NCBI RefSeq assembly: GCF_000319305.2
Contig: NZ_AMWJ02000002.1
Coordinates: 1,674,001-1,738,000 of the forward strand
DNA: 64,000 nt
From: Pseudomonas bharatica CSV86
Lineage (GTDB): Bacteria > Pseudomonadota > Gammaproteobacteria > Pseudomonadales > Pseudomonadaceae
Reading direction: 5' to 3'
The translations under genes were made by a program, and so were the position numbers. The notes under the pieces are model-generated. The model had not been told where the DNA came from, did not search any database, and saw only the letters and a program-made list of their open reading frames with translations. The stretch's first letter is position 1. The number at the start of each line of letters is the position of its first letter. Positions 59,811 through 64,000 of the stretch are shown here, piece after piece.

Positions 59811-61891
59811 CTAGGTCCTCTCCAGCATCAACCCCGAAATCCGCTTCACCTTGCGCTCCACCGCCTCTTCCAGCACGCCCTTGCGTGGCTCGACCAGGCT
59901 GAACCAGTGCTTGGCCCGGGTGATGCCGGTATAGATGAGTTCCTTGGTCAGCACCGGGTTCAAGGCGTCCGGCAGCACCAGTGCGGTGTGGGCGAATTCC
60001 GAGCCCTGGGATTTATGCACGGTCATGGCGTACACGGTTTCCACTTCGCTGAGCCGGCTGGGCAGGACGAAACGTACGCCGCCACGGCCGTCGTTGCGCG
60101 GGAAGGCGACCCGCAGGGGGACGTCCTCGGAATGGCCATCCGGCACCCTCAGGGCGATGCCGATATCGCCGTTCATCAGGTTCAGGCCGTAGTCGTTGCG
60201 GGTCACCAGTACCGGACGGCCTTCGTACCAGGGCAGGTCGCCGTCGATCAGGCCGGCATGGGTCAGCACACGGCAAACCCGCTGATTCAGGCCTTCCACG
60301 CCCCAGGGGCCCTTGCGCACCGCACAGAGCAACTGGAAGCGCTCGAACGCCTTGAGCACGCCAAGCGCCCATTCACCCCAGCAAGGTTCGTCCCCGGCCC
60401 GGTCGGCAGGCGGGCGCCCCTGGCGGATCGCATGCAGGTAATCGCGGTAGCCCAACGGGCCCTCCGCCCCTTCTCCAGGCCATCCAGCACCAGTCGGTCA
60501 AGGGCACGGTCCTGTTCACCGCGCAGGGTCAGACCGAAGACATCGGCATGCTTGCCCTGCTGGAGCAGTTCGCGCGCCTTGCCCGCCTGCTGGCGATTGA
60601 CCAGGCGAGCCAGCTCGCCAATCCCGCTTCCCTCGCCGAACCGCCTCGACCGCCGCAACATGACCACCTGCTGGGCCAAGGGGTGCTGTTGCGCATCGCC
60701 GGGAAGCAGGCCACTGTTCGCCAGGGACTCGCCACTGACCTGCTCCAGCCAGGCAGCAGTTTGCGGACTGTAGCGACCTTCCTCGGCATCCCGGCAAAGA
60801 TCGCCGAGCACCGCCCCGGCCTCCACCGAGGCCAACTGGTCCTTGTCACCCAGGAGAATGAGCCGGGCATTGTCCGGCATGGCGGCCAGCAGGTTGGCCA
60901 TCATCTCCAGGTCGATCATCGAAGCTTCGTCCACCACCAGCACATCCAGCGGCAATTGATTGCCCGCATGGTGGCGGAAGTGCCGGGAGTTGGGACGACT
61001 GCCGAGCAGACGGTGAACGGTGGAGACATCGCAGGGAATATGCTCACGTACCTCGGCACTGACCTCGAGCAACTCGACCTGCTGGCCTATGGATTCGGTC
61101 AGGCGCGCAGCCGCCTTGCCGGTCGGCGCCGCCAGGCGAATGCGCAAGGGACGCCCTGCTTCGACTGCCGGCGCCTGCAACAAGGCCAGCAACCGCACCA
61201 CCGTGGTGGTCTTGCCGGTACCGGGACCGCCGGTGATGATGCTGAACGCGCTTCGGGTGGCCAGGGCACAGGCGAGTTTCTGCCAGTCCACCTGCCCGGG
61301 TTCGGCGCCATCCTTGAACAGGCTGTCCAGCCGCGCACGCAGATCCCGTGGAGTGGCGTCATGCTGCGCCAGTCGCTGGCGCAGGGCCCCGTCGATCTGC
61401 CGTTCGTAGGCCCAGTAGCGGCGCAGGTACAGGCGACCCTCGCTGAGGACCAGCGGCCGGGAAACCTGCTGTGCATCATTACCTGCGGCCACCAGTGCGC
61501 TGGCGTGCAAATGCTGCAGCCAGGTCTCGGCGCTCAGGCGCTCGAGCAATTGCGATGGCAACAGCAGGGGGCCCGCCAGGGCATCACCTTCGGGAGGCAA
61601 CGACAAGGCGAAGTCCGGTTCGGCAAGGGTCTTGTGCAGGTCGAGGCAGACGTGGCCATGGCCCAGCTGGTGGCTGGCCAGCGCCGCAGCCAGCAGCACC
61701 AGCGAGCCACCGTGGGGATCGCGGTCACGCAGGAAGCCGACGAAGGCGCGGTCCAGCGAGCGCAGCCAGCCGCGTTCGACCCAGCGATCGAGCAAGGCCA
61801 GCAGGTCGTTGCTGTCGGTCAGCGGCGCAAGGGCGGCGAGGTGTTCAGCGTCCAGCGGGGTCGGCAACAGATCGTCGAAGGTACGGATCAT
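59811..61891 (-). pseudogene. recD: Exodeoxyribonuclease V alpha subunit RecD, frameshifted
   Basis: The 5'-3' helicase subunit of RecBCD, needed for double-strand-break repair. Walker A GGPGTGKTTTVVR and the VVDEASMIDLEMM motif lie in the first part; the second part holds TVHKSQGSEF and YTGITRAKH. The frame breaks after LEKG at CCCC, 60467-60470; one extra base restores 693 residues (EGPLGYRDYL follows naturally). The start at 61891 overlaps the recB stop (ATGA) behind GGAGACG. Likely a consensus error, since the rest is fully conserved. Confidence 0.92.
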
Positions 61892-64000
61892 GGGACGTCT
61901 CCAAACAGGTCCTGTTGCACCCCGTGCGGGGCGCCGCGGAACAGCGCGTCGAGCGCTTCGATCAACGCGCGCGGCGGCTTGACGAAGTACGCGCCCTGGC
62001 CCGGTGAATGCGCACCGCGCAGGAACAGATACAGGGCGCCTCCGACATGCCGGTCGTAGTCGTAATCCGGCAGCCGGGCGCGCAGTTGGCGATGCAGGGC
62101 GAGCAGGTAGAGGACATATTGCAGGTCGTAGCGGTGCTCGAGGATCGCGGCCTCCATGGCCACCTCGCTGTAGGCAAGATCGTCGGGGCCGAGCCAGTTG
62201 GATTTGTAGTCGGCGACGTAGTAGCGCCCATCGTGCTCGAAGACCAGGTCGATGAAGCCCTTGAACATGCCATTGAGCAGCGCTGCCTGGGCGGCTGGTC
62301 GCGGAGCACCCTGATGGGTATGGCGGGCCACCAGGCGGTCGAGCTGCAACACGTCGACGCGATGACTGGCGAACCAGAACTCCATTTCGATCTGGTACTG
62401 GCCCAATGCGCCGAGGACCACCGGACTACGGTCATTTCCCACAGACATGGGCGTGCTCAGCAAATGCTCGAGCCAGTCGCCGAGGGTATTGATCCAGCCT
62501 TTCCAGTCGCGACGGTTACAGCGCTGGGCAATCATCTGGCGCAGTTCACCAGGCGCAGCCGCGACACGTTCGAAACCTTGCTGACCGGCCCATTCCAGCA
62601 ATCCATGAAGGAAGGTGCCGGGGTTGGGGCCGCGCGGAAACGGTGGATATCCCCGGCGGTCGCCATGACTTCGCGCGCGGCCTGCGGGTCGGGACGCTCG
62701 TCGTCCAGCAACTGCTGGGCCTGGGCGACATCGGCATCGAGCGCCAGCGCCTCCTCACCGATGCGCAGTGCGCTGTAGGAAGCGATCCACCAGTTCTCCG
62801 CGGCACGGCGTTTCGGCTCACGCGGGGCCAGTAATTCGGCGGTCTGGCGCGCAGGAACGTAAACCTGGTCATCGGCTTCAGGTGGCGGCAGGCGGCTGAT
62901 CGCATCGCAGCCCTTGCCCAGGTCATCGAGCCAGCCCGCCAGGGCGGTCGAGTCAGCCAGCGGCTCACCGCCCCCGAGCAGGTAGCCGAAGGCACTGCGA
63001 TGCAACAGCGATTCCTTGCCGGTACCGCGCTTGAGGTCGGCGACGCCCAGCCAGCAGGCGTGCCGGGCCCGTGTCAGGGCCACATAGAACAGGCGCAGGT
63101 CCTCGGCCAGACGCTCATCGTCGGCCATGGCGATCTGCTCGTCGGTCGGGCTCAGGGTCAGGTGCGCCACACCCAGCTCGTCATGCCAGCCCAGCGGCAG
63201 GCGCTTGCCGTCCACCGGCTTGGCGGTACAGATGAAGGGCAGGAACACCAACTCGTATTCCAGGCCCTTGGACTTGTGGATGGTGACCACCTTGACCAGC
63301 TGTTCATCGCTTTCCAGGCGCAGGATCTGCTCCTCGCCGGCCTGCCCGGATGCCGACAGGTGTTCGGCCAGGTGCCGGATCAGCGCCTGCTCGCCGTCCA
63401 GCTCGGTCGCGGCCTGCTGAAGCAGTTCCGAAAGGTGCAGGAGGTTGGTGAGCACACGTTCGCCATCAGGGCGGCTCATCAACAGCCCGGGCAAGCGGAA
63501 GTCATGCAGCAGGTGCCGCAACATCGGCAGCACCCCCTGGATCCGCCAGATCATTCGATACTGGCGGAACTGCATGACGCGATCTTCCCATAGCATCTCG
63601 TCTTCGTTGAGACGGGCCAGGGCACACAGCGACTGGCCCAGGGTGTGGCTGGCCAGCGCAGCCTTGAGCAGGCGTTCGTTGTCCGGTTCGGCACAGGCCT
63701 TGAGCCAGGACAGCAAGTCGCGGGCTTCCTGGGCGGCGAATACCGAGTCCTTGTCGGAGAGATAGACGCTACGCACGCCGCGAGCCGCGAGTTCGGCACG
63801 CACCAACTGCGCCTCGTGACCATCCCGCACGAGAATGGCGATATCCGAGGGCAGGCAACCGCGCAAGGAGCCGTCGGCCTGGATGAAACCGGCACGGCCC
63901 TGCTGGCCGCCATTGAGCAACTGGACGATGCGGGTGGCACAGCCTGCGGCCATCGTCTGGCGATACAGGGTGCTGGAAAGCGGCGTGTCGCTGTCTTGGT
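61888..64000 (-). pseudogene. recB: Exodeoxyribonuclease V beta subunit RecB, 3' part, frameshifted
   Basis: Helicase-nuclease subunit of RecBCD; its N-terminus lies beyond the right edge. The visible part covers helicase 2A/2B motifs (VVTIHKSKGLEYELVFLPF, LFYVALTRARHACWLG) and the C-terminal nuclease domain with its DYKSNW metal site (YYVADYKSNWLG). The frame breaks at GG, 62636-62637; adding one base joins HRF to PRGPNPGTFLHGLLEW. The fifth single-base loss in the window. recB-recD are translationally coupled. Confidence 0.92.

Overview
The window is a GC-rich, gene-dense chromosomal segment of a Pseudomonas species (P. fluorescens / P. putida type). This rests on the gene content and order (morA-glyA, btsT/cstA-ybdD-yjiA, radA-mscL-fpr-solo luxR-rlmG-cioAB, pcaHG, mcpS-ggt, mmsAB, recDB) and on many copies of a REP-type inverted repeat typical of fluorescent pseudomonads. 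No rRNA, tRNA, IS element, phage or CRISPR array was seen. About 50 genes are annotated.

Layout. 1-6.9 kb: 3' end of a PAS-GGDEF-EAL protein (MorA), glyA, the yjiA-ybdD-cstA/btsT operon, and a MapZ-like PilZ protein. 7.1-11.2 kb: an NCS2 purine permease, then a type-3 copper tyrosinase followed immediately by a DUF2182 membrane protein. 11.1-21 kb: a complete heme-acquisition (has) locus on the minus strand, hasI-hasS-hasR-hasA-hasD-hasE-hasF, with Fur-box-like sites before hasI and hasR. 21-33 kb: core genes radA, mscL, fpr, a solo luxR, rlmG, the cyanide-insensitive oxidase cioAB with its small DUF2474 partner, an MFS exporter, an adenine/guanine permease and trmA. 33-46.8 kb: a catabolic region for quinate/shikimate-type compounds. 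It holds a shikimate/quinate dehydrogenase-like gene, a TetR regulator, the fused dehydroshikimate dehydratase/HPPD-like QuiC, an MFS carrier, an EamA carrier, a TIM-barrel isomerase, an IclR regulator, a KstD-like flavoprotein, small VOC and ABM enzymes, and protocatechuate 3,4-dioxygenase pcaHG. 47-59.8 kb: a zinc metallopeptidase, the McpS-like chemoreceptor, gamma-glutamyltransferase, mdaB with a LysR regulator and an ABM protein, TauE/SafE, LysR, a cupin, and the valine-catabolism pair mmsA-mmsB with a divergent LysR. 59.8-64 kb: recD and the 3' part of recB.

How the genes work together. The has locus forms a signalling and uptake loop: HasA is secreted by HasDEF, captures heme, and delivers it to HasR, which signals through HasS and HasI. 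QuiC makes protocatechuate and PcaHG opens its ring, so the 34-47 kb region can plausibly convert alicyclic acids to protocatechuate and cleave it. Several short operator-like motifs suggest how these blocks are wired.

Caution on sequence quality. Five minus-strand genes (hasD, iclR, mmsA, recD, recB) each carry a one-base deletion in a G or C run. In the four complete genes, restoring one base gives a normal full-length protein. So many lesions, several in housekeeping genes, look more like consensus errors than real gene loss.
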